Shown here piece by piece: positions 1-6,459 of a stretch of DNA of 6,526 nt. The notes beneath the pieces are model-generated. The model saw only the letters and a program-made list of their open reading frames with translations, searched no databases and was not told the DNA's origin. Origin of the DNA: JBDIBB01 sp039812685 (lineage in GTDB: Bacteria; Acidobacteriota; Vicinamibacteria; Vicinamibacterales; JAFNAJ01); assembly GCA_039812685.1 (NCBI GenBank), contig JBDIBB010000197.1, positions 1-6,526 on the forward strand. Direction: 5' to 3'. The position numbers and the translations under genes were made by a program. The stretch's first letter is position 1; every line of letters begins with the position of its first letter.

Positions 1-21
1 GGCGATGCCGGCGGCGATCAT
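1..21 (-). CDS. start of next operon gene, truncated by window edge
   Basis: Only the first seven codons are visible, reading M-I-A-A-G-I-A, and the gene continues beyond the left edge. The ATG shares bases with the TGA of the preceding gene in an ATGA overlap. A full GGAGG (29-33 on the complement) lies 7 bases upstream, the strongest Shine-Dalgarno in the window, which makes this start convincing despite the tiny visible length. The small hydrophobic residues would fit the beginning of a membrane segment or of a Rossmann-type beta strand, but no product can be named. The tight junction places it in the same operon as the five genes upstream. Confidence 0.7.
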
Positions 22-482
22 CCGACCGCCTCCGTGCGCAGCAGGCGCAGCAGCCATCGCCGCATGCGCACCACCCGGTGGCCGCTCGCGGTGAGCGTCC
101 AGGCATCGCCCGCGCCGGCGATCCAGCCGTTGTCCTGCATCTCCTGCAGCCGGCCCTCGATGCCGATGAAGTCGCGGTCGGGGTGCCGCGCCGGCTGCGG
201 CCGAGAGTGGTTGAGAATCACGGAGAAGGTGATGCCGCGCTTGAGGAACGCCAGGGCGTTCGCGTAGCCGATGAGCGCCGTGACGACGACGGTCGCGCCG
301 ATCGCGGCAGCCTCCACCGGCCGATCCGCGACGAAGACCAGCGCGACCAGCGCCACGGCCAGCAGCGCCGCGGCCCAACGTGCCACGACCCTGGTGTCGG
401 CGCGCCGGATCAGGACGAAGTCGAGTGCGAGGACACCGCAAACGACGATGTCGAACAGCACGATGGCGTGGGGCAGCGGCAT
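18..482 (-). CDS. small three-helix membrane protein with winged-helix-like cytosolic tail, function unknown
   Basis: The product has 154 residues and belongs to no family I can name. Three hydrophobic segments are visible at about residues 6-25, 34-52 and 56-79. Positive charges follow the first (R26, R27) and third (K81, R82), so the tail should be cytosolic. Residues 103-148 look like a small winged-helix fold: an amphipathic helix (FIGIEGRLQEMQDNGWI), then a short turn and strand (WTLTASG), then a basic helix rich in Arg and Leu. This 'G-W-I ... W-x-L-T-x-x-G' layout is typical of MarR/PadR-type wings, but no DNA-binding role is shown. The start at 482 is preferred over an in-frame ATG at 578 because GGAG (491-494 on the complement) lies 8 bases before it, it clears the upstream stop by 4 bases, and the extra N-terminal residues are arginine-rich overlap with the SDR gene. 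The gene ends in an ATGA overlap with the next. Confidence 0.85.
   Translation of the reverse strand: MPLPHAIVLFDIVVCGVLALDFVLIRRADTRVVARWAAALLAVALVALVFVADRPVEAAAIGATVVVTALIGYANALAFLKRGITFSVILNHSRPQPARHPDRDFIGIEGRLQEMQDNGWIAGAGDAWTLTASGHRVVRMRRWLLRLLRTEAVG
29..33 (-). promoter_or_regulatory. Shine-Dalgarno of the partial last gene
   Basis: The complement reads GGAGG with 7 bases to the ATG at 21. It lies inside the final codons of the 154-residue membrane protein. Perfect match and ideal spacing are the main evidence that a further gene begins at 21. Confidence 0.7.
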
Positions 483-486
483 CCTG

Positions 487-1590
487 TCAGCTCCGGGCCG
501 CCGGCAGCCAGGCGAGCAGGGCCGGCAGGAGGCGAAGGGCGCGCGGCTCGAGCGCCATCGAGTGGGGCGACGCGCCACGGCGGGCCAGGACCTGCGCGCG
601 GTGGGCGACGTACCAATCGTAGGAATCGCACAGCGTGGCGAGGTTCGAGTGGCGCGGGGCGAACCCGAGTTCGGCGCGTGCCCGGCCGATGTCGAACCAG
701 AGCGATCGGCCGTACATCAGCGCGTGGTACGGCCCCAGCGGCGAGAGACCCAGCCGCGCCGCCGCGCGCATGCCGATTTCCGCGGGCCACATGGGCAGCG
801 AGACGATGCGGCTGCCCGTTGCCGCGTGCCGCACCAGCCCGTCCAGGGTCTGGTACATCGTGCCGAACGAGGCGGCGCCGATGTTGTACTCGGCCGCGCC
901 CGGGCGTTCGGCCGCGGCCAGGCACGCGTCGGCGAGATCGTCGGCGTGCACGAACTGGTAGACGTTGCGCCCGCCGCCGAGCACCGGCACCGCGGCGCCA
1001 CGCTGGATCCAGTCGAAGAGGATCTGCATGATGCCGAGCCGCCCGTGACCCAGGATCGTGCGCGGGCGGATGATGGTGACGTCGAGGCCGCGCGCGCGGA
1101 ACTCGCGGCACACGCCCTCGGCCGCCAGCTTCGCCCGGCCGTAGTCCTCGCCGGGCCTGGCGGGCGTCGACTCGTCGACGGGGTTGCGGTCGGGCGCGCC
1201 GTAGACGGCGCTCGACGACATGTGCACCACCTTGCGCACGCCGGCCGCGAGGGCGGCCTCCATCACCGCGCGCGTGCCGCCCTCGTTGACCGACCAGAAC
1301 CCGACCCGGTCGCGGGCCAGCGGCACGAGCGCGACGTTGTGGTGCACGGCGTCCACGCCCTCGCAGGCCGCGCGCACGGCCGGCGCGTGGCGCACGTCGG
1401 CCTGCACGACCTCCACGCCCGGCGGCACCGGGTCCGGCCGGTTGACATCGAGCACGCGCACCGCGTGGCCCGCCTCGAGCAGCCGTCCGACCAGCACGCT
1501 GCCGAAATAGCCCGCGCCGCCGGTGACCAGCACCGGGCGTCGCGGGCGGCCGACTGCCGGCGCCACGGGTCGTTCCTCCGGCGCGCTCAT
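487..1590 (-). CDS. NAD-dependent epimerase/dehydratase family protein (extended SDR), second of tandem pair
   Basis: The product has 367 residues and is a cytosolic extended short-chain dehydrogenase/reductase, the family of sugar-nucleotide epimerases and dehydratases and of 3-beta-hydroxysteroid dehydrogenases. The Rossmann nucleotide motif TGGAGYFG is at 23-30. The second beta strand ends in an acidic residue (VRVLDVN, D48), which favours NAD over NADP. The catalytic elements are the serine cluster MSSSAVYG (124-131) and YGRAK (Y150, K154). The substrate-side part follows, with RPRTILG (175-181), FVHADDLADA (213-222) and NIGA (236-239), and the fold closes with an ELGFAPR segment near 307-313. 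Residues 335-367 are an extra tail ending in a Leu/Ala/Trp-rich amphipathic stretch that could touch the membrane. The ATG shares an ATGA with the preceding SDR stop and has no clear Shine-Dalgarno, so coupled translation is likely. The substrate cannot be deduced: a sugar nucleotide, polyprenyl-linked sugar or sterol-like alcohol are all possible. Confidence 0.93.
   Translation of the reverse strand: MSAPEERPVAPAVGRPRRPVLVTGGAGYFGSVLVGRLLEAGHAVRVLDVNRPDPVPPGVEVVQADVRHAPAVRAACEGVDAVHHNVALVPLARDRVGFWSVNEGGTRAVMEAALAAGVRKVVHMSSSAVYGAPDRNPVDESTPARPGEDYGRAKLAAEGVCREFRARGLDVTIIRPRTILGHGRLGIMQILFDWIQRGAAVPVLGGGRNVYQFVHADDLADACLAAAERPGAAEYNIGAASFGTMYQTLDGLVRHAATGSRIVSLPMWPAEIGMRAAARLGLSPLGPYHALMYGRSLWFDIGRARAELGFAPRHSNLATLCDSYDWYVAHRAQVLARRGASPHSMALEPRALRLLPALLAWLPAARS
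491..494 (-). promoter_or_regulatory. Shine-Dalgarno deciding the start at 482
   Basis: The complement reads GGAG with 8 bases to the ATG at 482. It lies in the last codons of the upstream SDR gene and supports the shorter 154-residue product over a start at 578. Confidence 0.6.
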
Positions 1591-2660
1591 ACGGTGAGTC
1601 CGCGCGCGAGCGTCCACGCCAGGCTGCGGCGCATGCCCTCTTCGAGATCGATGGCCGGGCGGTAGCCCAGTTCGCGGCGCGCCTTGTCGATCGAGCAGGC
1701 AATCGTGAGGTTCATCTCCGACAGGACGTGCACCCGCTGTTCGTAGAGGCCCACGCCCTGGACGAGGCGATCGGCCACCCGCGCGAGGTCGGCCACCAGC
1801 GACGGCACCCGGAGGCGCTTGTGGGACACGGCCAGGCCGAAGTCCCGCTCCATGACGCGCTCCACCGTGTCGACGATCTCGTTCATCGAGTACGGACGCT
1901 CGTCGGCGATCCAGAACGCCTGGCCGCGCGCCTGCGGGGAAGCGGCGGCCAGCAGGAGGCCGTGGCACAGGTTGTCGACGTAGGCCATCGAGCGCCGATT
2001 CCCCCCGTCGCCCATCAGCGGGAAGCCCCCCTTGCGGATCATCGAGAAGAACTGCGTCTGCCGGTCGGGTTGTCCGGGGCCGTAGAACCAGGGCGCCCGC
2101 ACGATCACGGTCTCGAGGCGGCCGGCCTCGCCCGCGGCCCACACCGCCTGCTCGGCGGCCATCTTGCTGCGCCCGTAGCCCATGTAGGGGTTGTAGGGCG
2201 CGGCCTCGTCGAAGAGGTGATCGCGACGCGGGTTGGCGCCGAAGGGCGAGTTCGACGACACGTGGACGAGGCGCCGCACGCCGGCCGCCGCCGCGGCCTC
2301 CACCACACGGCGCGTGCCCGCCGCATTGATGGCCTCGAAATCGGCGGCGCGCCGCGGGTGAATCACGCCCGCGCAGTGGAAGAGCGTGGCGCCCTGCGCG
2401 CCTTCGAAGAACGCGTCCAGCGAGCCGGAGACGGTGAGATCCCCCGGCACGCAGGTGATCCCGGTGAGGCCGGGGAACGCCGACGCTTCCGCCGGATCGC
2501 GAACCAGGCACCGGATCTCGACCGGCGAAACGGGCCTGGCGAGCGCCGGCACGTCGGGCAGACCTCGCGCGAGGGCCTCGACCAGCCGTGCGCCAAGCCA
2601 TCCGGAGCCGCCGGTGACGAGCGTCAGGGCGCGGGGACGCAGTTCAGGCGGGGTGCTCAT
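1587..2660 (-). CDS. NAD(P)-dependent epimerase/dehydrogenase (extended SDR), first of tandem pair
   Basis: The product has 357 residues, a usual length for an extended SDR. The nucleotide-binding motif TGGSGWLG is at 16-23. Strand two ends EIRCLVRDP (48-56) with arginines rather than an acid, a pattern often linked to NADP use and unlike the neighbouring SDR. GDLTV (73-77) matches the conserved Asp contacting adenine, and HCAG (95-98) corresponds to the NNAG-like segment. The active site has HVSSNSPFG (133-141) and YGRSK (Y162, K166). VRAPWFYGPG (187-196) and the AYVDN motif (226-230) are typical of sugar epimerases and 3-beta-HSD-like enzymes, as is the ELGYRP segment (330-335) near the end. 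It probably acts on a hydroxyl or keto group, but the substrate is unknown. The start overlaps the GMC gene end by 17 bases and no Shine-Dalgarno is obvious, which points to translation coupled to the upstream gene. The stop overlaps the next ATG. Confidence 0.93.
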   Translation of the reverse strand: MSTPPELRPRALTLVTGGSGWLGARLVEALARGLPDVPALARPVSPVEIRCLVRDPAEASAFPGLTGITCVPGDLTVSGSLDAFFEGAQGATLFHCAGVIHPRRAADFEAINAAGTRRVVEAAAAAGVRRLVHVSSNSPFGANPRRDHLFDEAAPYNPYMGYGRSKMAAEQAVWAAGEAGRLETVIVRAPWFYGPGQPDRQTQFFSMIRKGGFPLMGDGGNRRSMAYVDNLCHGLLLAAASPQARGQAFWIADERPYSMNEIVDTVERVMERDFGLAVSHKRLRVPSLVADLARVADRLVQGVGLYEQRVHVLSEMNLTIACSIDKARRELGYRPAIDLEEGMRRSLAWTLARGLTV

Positions 2661-4662
2661 CGCAGAAGTGCAGCACGTTGCGGCGCGCGAAGGTCATGAT
2701 GGTGCCCTGCGGGTTCACGCCCGGGCTGTCGGGGATCATGCTCGCGTCGTTCACGTAGAGGTTCTCCATCCCGTTCAGCCTGCCGAAGGAGTTCGCGGCG
2801 CAGCGATCGCGGCGTTCGCCGATCGGGCACGTGGAAAACGCGTGCACCGTGTTGAGGCTGCAGGCCCGGCCGTCGAGGCGGTCGTCGAGCCAGCGGACGG
2901 CGTCCACCTCGTTGCGGATGCTCCGCAGTCCCCGCACGGCGGGCAGCACCTCGAGCGCGCCGCCTTCGAGCAGGAGCATGGCCAGGCGCGCGAGGCCCCG
3001 GCTCAGGTTCCACATGTCCTCGCCCGACAGTTCGTACCGGATGACGGCGCGATCGGGCTCGAGGCGGGAGGGCCGGACCTGGCCGCACCCGGTGCCGCGA
3101 ACGCCGACGTAGTAGCAGGCCATACGACTCAGGCTGTCCATCTTCTCGCGGTTCTCGCGCCAGTTCTCGGCGAGCACCACCGCCAGGTGGCCCGGGCTGA
3201 AGAAGGCGCCGCCGAGCACGATCTCCGGCCAGAACTCCTTCACCTGCAGTAGCGGGATCGTCGCGGGCCCCGAGCCAACCTCATCAGCGAACAGCGCCGC
3301 CACCTTCAGCATGGGATGGATTCGCAGTGAGTTGCCGACGTTGGCGGTCACCCCCGACCGTCGCAGGAGCGCGGGTGTTTCCGTGGCGCCGGCGCACACG
3401 AAGAGATGGTCGGGTTCCACGCGAATCCGTTCGGTCGTGCCGTCGGCACGGCGATGCCGGACGATGGCGGCGGTGACGCGCGCGCCGCGTGTCTCGAGGT
3501 GTTCGACGCGGCACCGTGGCATGAGGCGGACGCCCGCCTCGATCGCGCGCGGAATGAGGCTGCGGGTCATGCCCGGGCCTGGCTGGCGCGACGCGTCCGG
3601 CCCCGGTCTCCCCGTGCGTGCGCGCGCCGCCGTGCGCGGCACTTCGCTCACGGCCCAGTCCATCGCCTGCGCGCCGCGCGCGAAGACCTCTGAGCTGCGG
3701 GGCCAGCCGTCCTCGGCCAGGCCGACGCCGAGCAGGCGTTCGGCCCATTCCCAGTGCGGCCTGAGATCTTCCGGGCCGGCGCACGCCAGGTCGTATTGCG
3801 CCCGCCAGCGCAGCACCGACTCGAGCGGCGGCCGATGCCAGAACCCGCTGTTGATCTCGGTGCTGCCGCCAACGCAGCGGCCCTCGACGTAGGCAATCGG
3901 CACGTGACCGAGGATCGGGGTCATCCCCCTGTGGCGGTAGAGCCTGGCCATCGTGCCGGTGGCGCCAGCGTCGGACAGCGGCTCGCCGGGATCCTCACCT
4001 TCCTCGAGCATCAGCACGTCGTGGCCGTGCAGCGCGAGTTCGAGGGCCGTCACGGCGCCGCCGGCACCGGAGCCGACGACGAGGGCTCCCGCACGCTCCC
4101 GTCGGAACCCGCTGGATGCACGGGCGGGCGACGTCGCGCGCGGGGTGGACGCCCGGGTGTCGCCGGCCGCCCGCAGCCCGGGAGAGCCGGCCGGGGCCGC
4201 CGGCGGTTGCTCGAGCCTCACGCCCTCTCGCGCCTCGTAGCAGGCGAGCACCGCGAGGCTCCGCAACGGACCGAAGACCAGACGCAACGGCGCGATCGGG
4301 CTCTCCATCCAGCGCTGGACCGCGTCGACGCGCTGCGATGGCGCCAGCGCGCAGAAGCTGGTCAGGTGGTGCGCCCACACGTCCAGGCGGAACAACAGCA
4401 GGCCGGCGGACAACCCGAACCGCAGCGGCCAGGGCAAGGCTGCCACCTGCGCCGCAAGGAACTGCCACGCGGCGTCGAGCACCGCCGGTTCCATCGTGAC
4501 GTCGGCCACCGCGACGCTGGTGGCGATCAGGGCCGGGACCAGGGCCCGCAGGAAGCGCGACTCGCCGGCGGCCGCGTCGCGATCCGTTGACGCGCCGGCC
4601 AGCGTGACGCCGGCACCGGCCAGCGCCGGCGCGAAGGTTCGCTGGAACTCGCGATCACGCAT
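2644..4662 (-). CDS. GMC-family FAD oxidoreductase with fused N-terminal helical domain (long-chain alcohol oxidase-like)
   Basis: The product has 672 residues and should oxidise an alcohol to an aldehyde or ketone using FAD. Residues 35-150 form a helical, partly hydrophobic region (SRFLRALVPALIAT, then LPWPLRFGLSAGLLLF and WMESPIAPLR) resembling the N-terminal part of long-chain fatty alcohol oxidases and gluconate 2-dehydrogenase subunit 3-like proteins. A Pro/Ala/Arg-rich linker (about 151-190) follows. The GMC core then shows the FAD motif VVGSGAGG (195-202), the ribose-binding acid near E220-E221, VGGSTEIN (264-271), VCAGATETP (422-430), and the C-terminal catalytic region with H607 in VHAFSTCPIG and N650 in PGVNPQGTIM. 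H607 and N650 match the family's His/Asn pair. No classical signal peptide or clear Tat motif is visible, so it is probably cytosolic or membrane-associated. The start at 4662 has GGAG 7 bases upstream and overlaps the membrane-protein stop by 8 bases. Its natural substrate is unknown: a long-chain, lipid-linked or sterol-like alcohol is inferred. Confidence 0.93.
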   Translation of the reverse strand: MRDREFQRTFAPALAGAGVTLAGASTDRDAAAGESRFLRALVPALIATSVAVADVTMEPAVLDAAWQFLAAQVAALPWPLRFGLSAGLLLFRLDVWAHHLTSFCALAPSQRVDAVQRWMESPIAPLRLVFGPLRSLAVLACYEAREGVRLEQPPAAPAGSPGLRAAGDTRASTPRATSPARASSGFRRERAGALVVGSGAGGAVTALELALHGHDVLMLEEGEDPGEPLSDAGATGTMARLYRHRGMTPILGHVPIAYVEGRCVGGSTEINSGFWHRPPLESVLRWRAQYDLACAGPEDLRPHWEWAERLLGVGLAEDGWPRSSEVFARGAQAMDWAVSEVPRTAARARTGRPGPDASRQPGPGMTRSLIPRAIEAGVRLMPRCRVEHLETRGARVTAAIVRHRRADGTTERIRVEPDHLFVCAGATETPALLRRSGVTANVGNSLRIHPMLKVAALFADEVGSGPATIPLLQVKEFWPEIVLGGAFFSPGHLAVVLAENWRENREKMDSLSRMACYYVGVRGTGCGQVRPSRLEPDRAVIRYELSGEDMWNLSRGLARLAMLLLEGGALEVLPAVRGLRSIRNEVDAVRWLDDRLDGRACSLNTVHAFSTCPIGERRDRCAANSFGRLNGMENLYVNDASMIPDSPGVNPQGTIMTFARRNVLHFCDEHPA

Positions 4663-6388
4663 GGTGTCGCTCCAACCGCGTCGCGGCGTCGCCCGGCGTG
4701 ACCGGCTCTTCCCGCGCCTGGTCGCCGTAGGCGAAGAACCCGATGAGCAGCAGCGGGTAGTACCACGTGACGTAGACCCCGGTGCCGAGGATCTTCCAGA
4801 CGTCGACGAGCACGGCGAGCGCCGCGCTGAGCAGTGCCAGTTGCTGCGGGGTTGCGCGCCGTGCCGGGAAGAACGCCAGGATCGCCAGTCCGGCGACCAG
4901 CAGGAACATGGGCGTGGTGACGGCCTGCCCGTGAACCAGCTCGCGCTGCAGCCAGCCGCGCACGCCCTCGCGCTGGCCCCAGAAGCCAAACGGCGTCGTG
5001 CCGTAGGCTTCCGAACTCTGGTGGTGTCCGAGCGTCTCGCGGACGACGGTGCCGATGAGGCTGTGGCCGTCGATGGCGCGCGATCGGGCGAGCACCGGGC
5101 CGCCGACGACGATCGCCGCCAGTGCGATGCCGCCCAGGAACCGCAGCGCCGTGGATCGGTCGCGTGAGAAGTAGCCGAGCCATGCGGGCACGAAGAACAG
5201 CGGGTAGAAGACCGTGGCGACGCCCAGGGCGAGGAGCGCTCCCGCCGCCAGTGGCGACGCGAGACAGGCAAAGGCGGCCAGCGTCAGCGCCGGCGCGGCG
5301 GTGTGGGAGATGAACGTGAGGCCGCCGATCGACTCTCTCGCTCCGCCAACCCCCAGCACGTAGGCGCTGCCGCAGTAGAGGGCGGCCACGCCCCAGGCCA
5401 CCCGCGCGCCGGCCAGCCGCCGCACGGCCAGCACCAGCGCCGTCACGCCCATCAGGTGAAACGCCAGCGTGGCAAGCTGTGAGGCCTGCAACGGCGGCAG
5501 GCGGTAGAACAGCCCGCTGCGCACCGGGTCCGGCGGCTTCGGCGGGTTGGCCGGATGCGGATCGAACAGGAGTTGAAACGGCACGTGCGCGAGGAACAGC
5601 ACGGGGCCGTAGGCCGCCGCGGGTGACCCGGTCAGCATGGGATCGCCGTAGGAGAACATCCCGCGCTCGCGCAGCCGCTGTCCGCCCAGGCTGGTGTAGA
5701 ACCCGGCATCGTCGGGCTCGCGCACGACCGTGATCATCGCGTTGAGCGACAGCAGGACGATCGTCAGCACCACGAGCGCGCGGGCCGGCAGGTTGGGCGT
5801 CCAGGGCGTGCGGTAGGGATGACGCAGACGCCACGCGGCACGGGCGGCCAGCCACAGGCTCGCCGCCACGATGCCGGTGAACACCCAGTCCATGACCTGG
5901 AAGTAGGTGGGGTCAGTCAGCAGGTCGAAGAAACGCAGGATGTCGAACATCAGGAACCCCACCACCAGCAGCGACGCCAGCTCGAGGTTCCGTGGGTTGC
6001 GGATGTCCTGGAAATCGAAGGCGACCACCAGCGCGACGAGCACGGCAATCCACAGCACGCCGCCCTGGGTGGGCAGCAGGTCGTGGAGGAACCGGATGCC
6101 GGCCTGCGACCGGAGGTCGGTCCACACGTGCGCCAGCGTGGTGCCGACGGGCTGGGCGGGCGGCGCGGGTTCGAAAGTGGGCGTCTGCAGGTGCCGCAGC
6201 GTCAGGTAGTCGACGGCCCTGTTGACCGGCTGGATGTACAGCACGATCGCCACCAGCGCGACCCACGCCAGCACGAGCGCACCCACGAAGCGGCGCCACG
6301 CCCGGCGCTGGCCGTCTGCGATCGACGGCGTACCGGCTCCGGCGGGCCTCTGCGCGCCGATGAAACGACGTATGCCGGGAACCTGCAT
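4655..6388 (-). CDS. polytopic membrane protein, putative GT-C-fold glycosyltransferase (GT87/DUF2029-like)
   Basis: The product has 577 residues and about 12-14 hydrophobic segments, for example near 34-52, 111-125, 137-150, 165-183, 203-220, 304-324, 328-346, 361-378, 380-402, 415-434, 493-508, 515-531 and 537-553. A loop at 223-262 carries REPDDAGFY and then RGMFSYGDP and AAAYGP. This acid-rich loop followed by a 'Y-G-D-P ... Y-G-P' pattern recalls GT-C enzymes that take sugars from polyprenyl-phosphate donors on the outer face of the membrane. TTPFGFWGQ (464-472) and VTWYYPLLL (540-548) also fit that group. Known GT-C proteins usually have the acidic loop after the first helix. Here several helices precede it, and a 58-residue loop (53-110) follows helix one, so the fit is imperfect. 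It is the first gene of the operon, with GAGG 7 bases before the ATG. A transporter or a structural membrane protein cannot be excluded. The coding call is firm; the function is tentative. Confidence 0.88.
   Translation of the reverse strand: MQVPGIRRFIGAQRPAGAGTPSIADGQRRAWRRFVGALVLAWVALVAIVLYIQPVNRAVDYLTLRHLQTPTFEPAPPAQPVGTTLAHVWTDLRSQAGIRFLHDLLPTQGGVLWIAVLVALVVAFDFQDIRNPRNLELASLLVVGFLMFDILRFFDLLTDPTYFQVMDWVFTGIVAASLWLAARAAWRLRHPYRTPWTPNLPARALVVLTIVLLSLNAMITVVREPDDAGFYTSLGGQRLRERGMFSYGDPMLTGSPAAAYGPVLFLAHVPFQLLFDPHPANPPKPPDPVRSGLFYRLPPLQASQLATLAFHLMGVTALVLAVRRLAGARVAWGVAALYCGSAYVLGVGGARESIGGLTFISHTAAPALTLAAFACLASPLAAGALLALGVATVFYPLFFVPAWLGYFSRDRSTALRFLGGIALAAIVVGGPVLARSRAIDGHSLIGTVVRETLGHHQSSEAYGTTPFGFWGQREGVRGWLQRELVHGQAVTTPMFLLVAGLAILAFFPARRATPQQLALLSAALAVLVDVWKILGTGVYVTWYYPLLLIGFFAYGDQAREEPVTPGDAATRLERHHA
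4670..4673 (-). promoter_or_regulatory. Shine-Dalgarno deciding the GMC oxidoreductase start
   Basis: The complement reads GGAG with 7 bases to the ATG at 4662, inside the last codons of the membrane-protein gene. It supports this start over an in-frame extension reaching 5271, whose extra residues are arginine- and serine-rich overlap with the upstream gene. Confidence 0.65.
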
Positions 6389-6391
6389 CGG

Positions 6392-6399
6392 CTCCCCTC
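6392..6399 (-). promoter_or_regulatory. Shine-Dalgarno of the first operon gene
   Basis: The complement reads GAGGGGAG. Its GAGG part lies 7 bases before the ATG at 6388, the same spacing used by the GMC gene and the last partial gene. It fixes the start of the membrane protein. Confidence 0.7.
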
Positions 6400-6440
6400 A
6401 ATTCCTGCGAAACCAAGTGACTGTGGCCTGAGCAGCCGAT

Positions 6441-6459
6441 CGTCGCCCCCGGGGGGACG
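6441..6459. repeat. interrupted palindrome in the operon leader
   Basis: CGTCGCCCCCGGGGGGACG folds on itself: four outer pairs (CGTC with GACG), one G-G mismatch, then three C-G pairs around a 3-base turn. It lies about 53 bases before the first ATG. No T-run follows on either strand, so it does not look like an intrinsic terminator. It could be an operator, an mRNA leader hairpin or simply chance in a GC-rich sequence. Confidence 0.3.

Noticed and set aside
483..578. N-terminal extension of the small membrane protein
   Set aside because: Arginine-rich overlap with the SDR gene; the ATG at 482 has GGAG 8 bases upstream and starts directly with a membrane helix.
78..1031. Plus-strand open frame of 317 residues
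   Set aside because: Arginine-rich composition, antisense to the confirmed second SDR and small membrane protein.
271..1665. Plus-strand open frame of 464 residues
   Set aside because: It lies opposite the two SDR genes and the small membrane protein, is rich in His, Arg and Ala with no family motifs, and is what GC-rich third positions produce on the antisense strand.
487..2601. 704-residue minus-strand frame ending with the second SDR
   Set aside because: Its first half reads out of frame through the first SDR gene; the true start is the ATG at 1590 in the ATGA overlap.
1728..2699. Plus-strand open frame of 323 residues
   Set aside because: Antisense to the first SDR, which has clear Rossmann and YxxxK motifs; the antisense protein is low-complexity Arg/His/Gly-rich.
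2644..5271. 875-residue version of the GMC protein
   Set aside because: The extra 203 residues are Arg/Ser-rich and overlap the membrane-protein gene in another frame; the ATG at 4662 has a good Shine-Dalgarno.
6441..6459. Intrinsic terminator for an upstream gene
   Set aside because: The hairpin has no following T-run on either strand.
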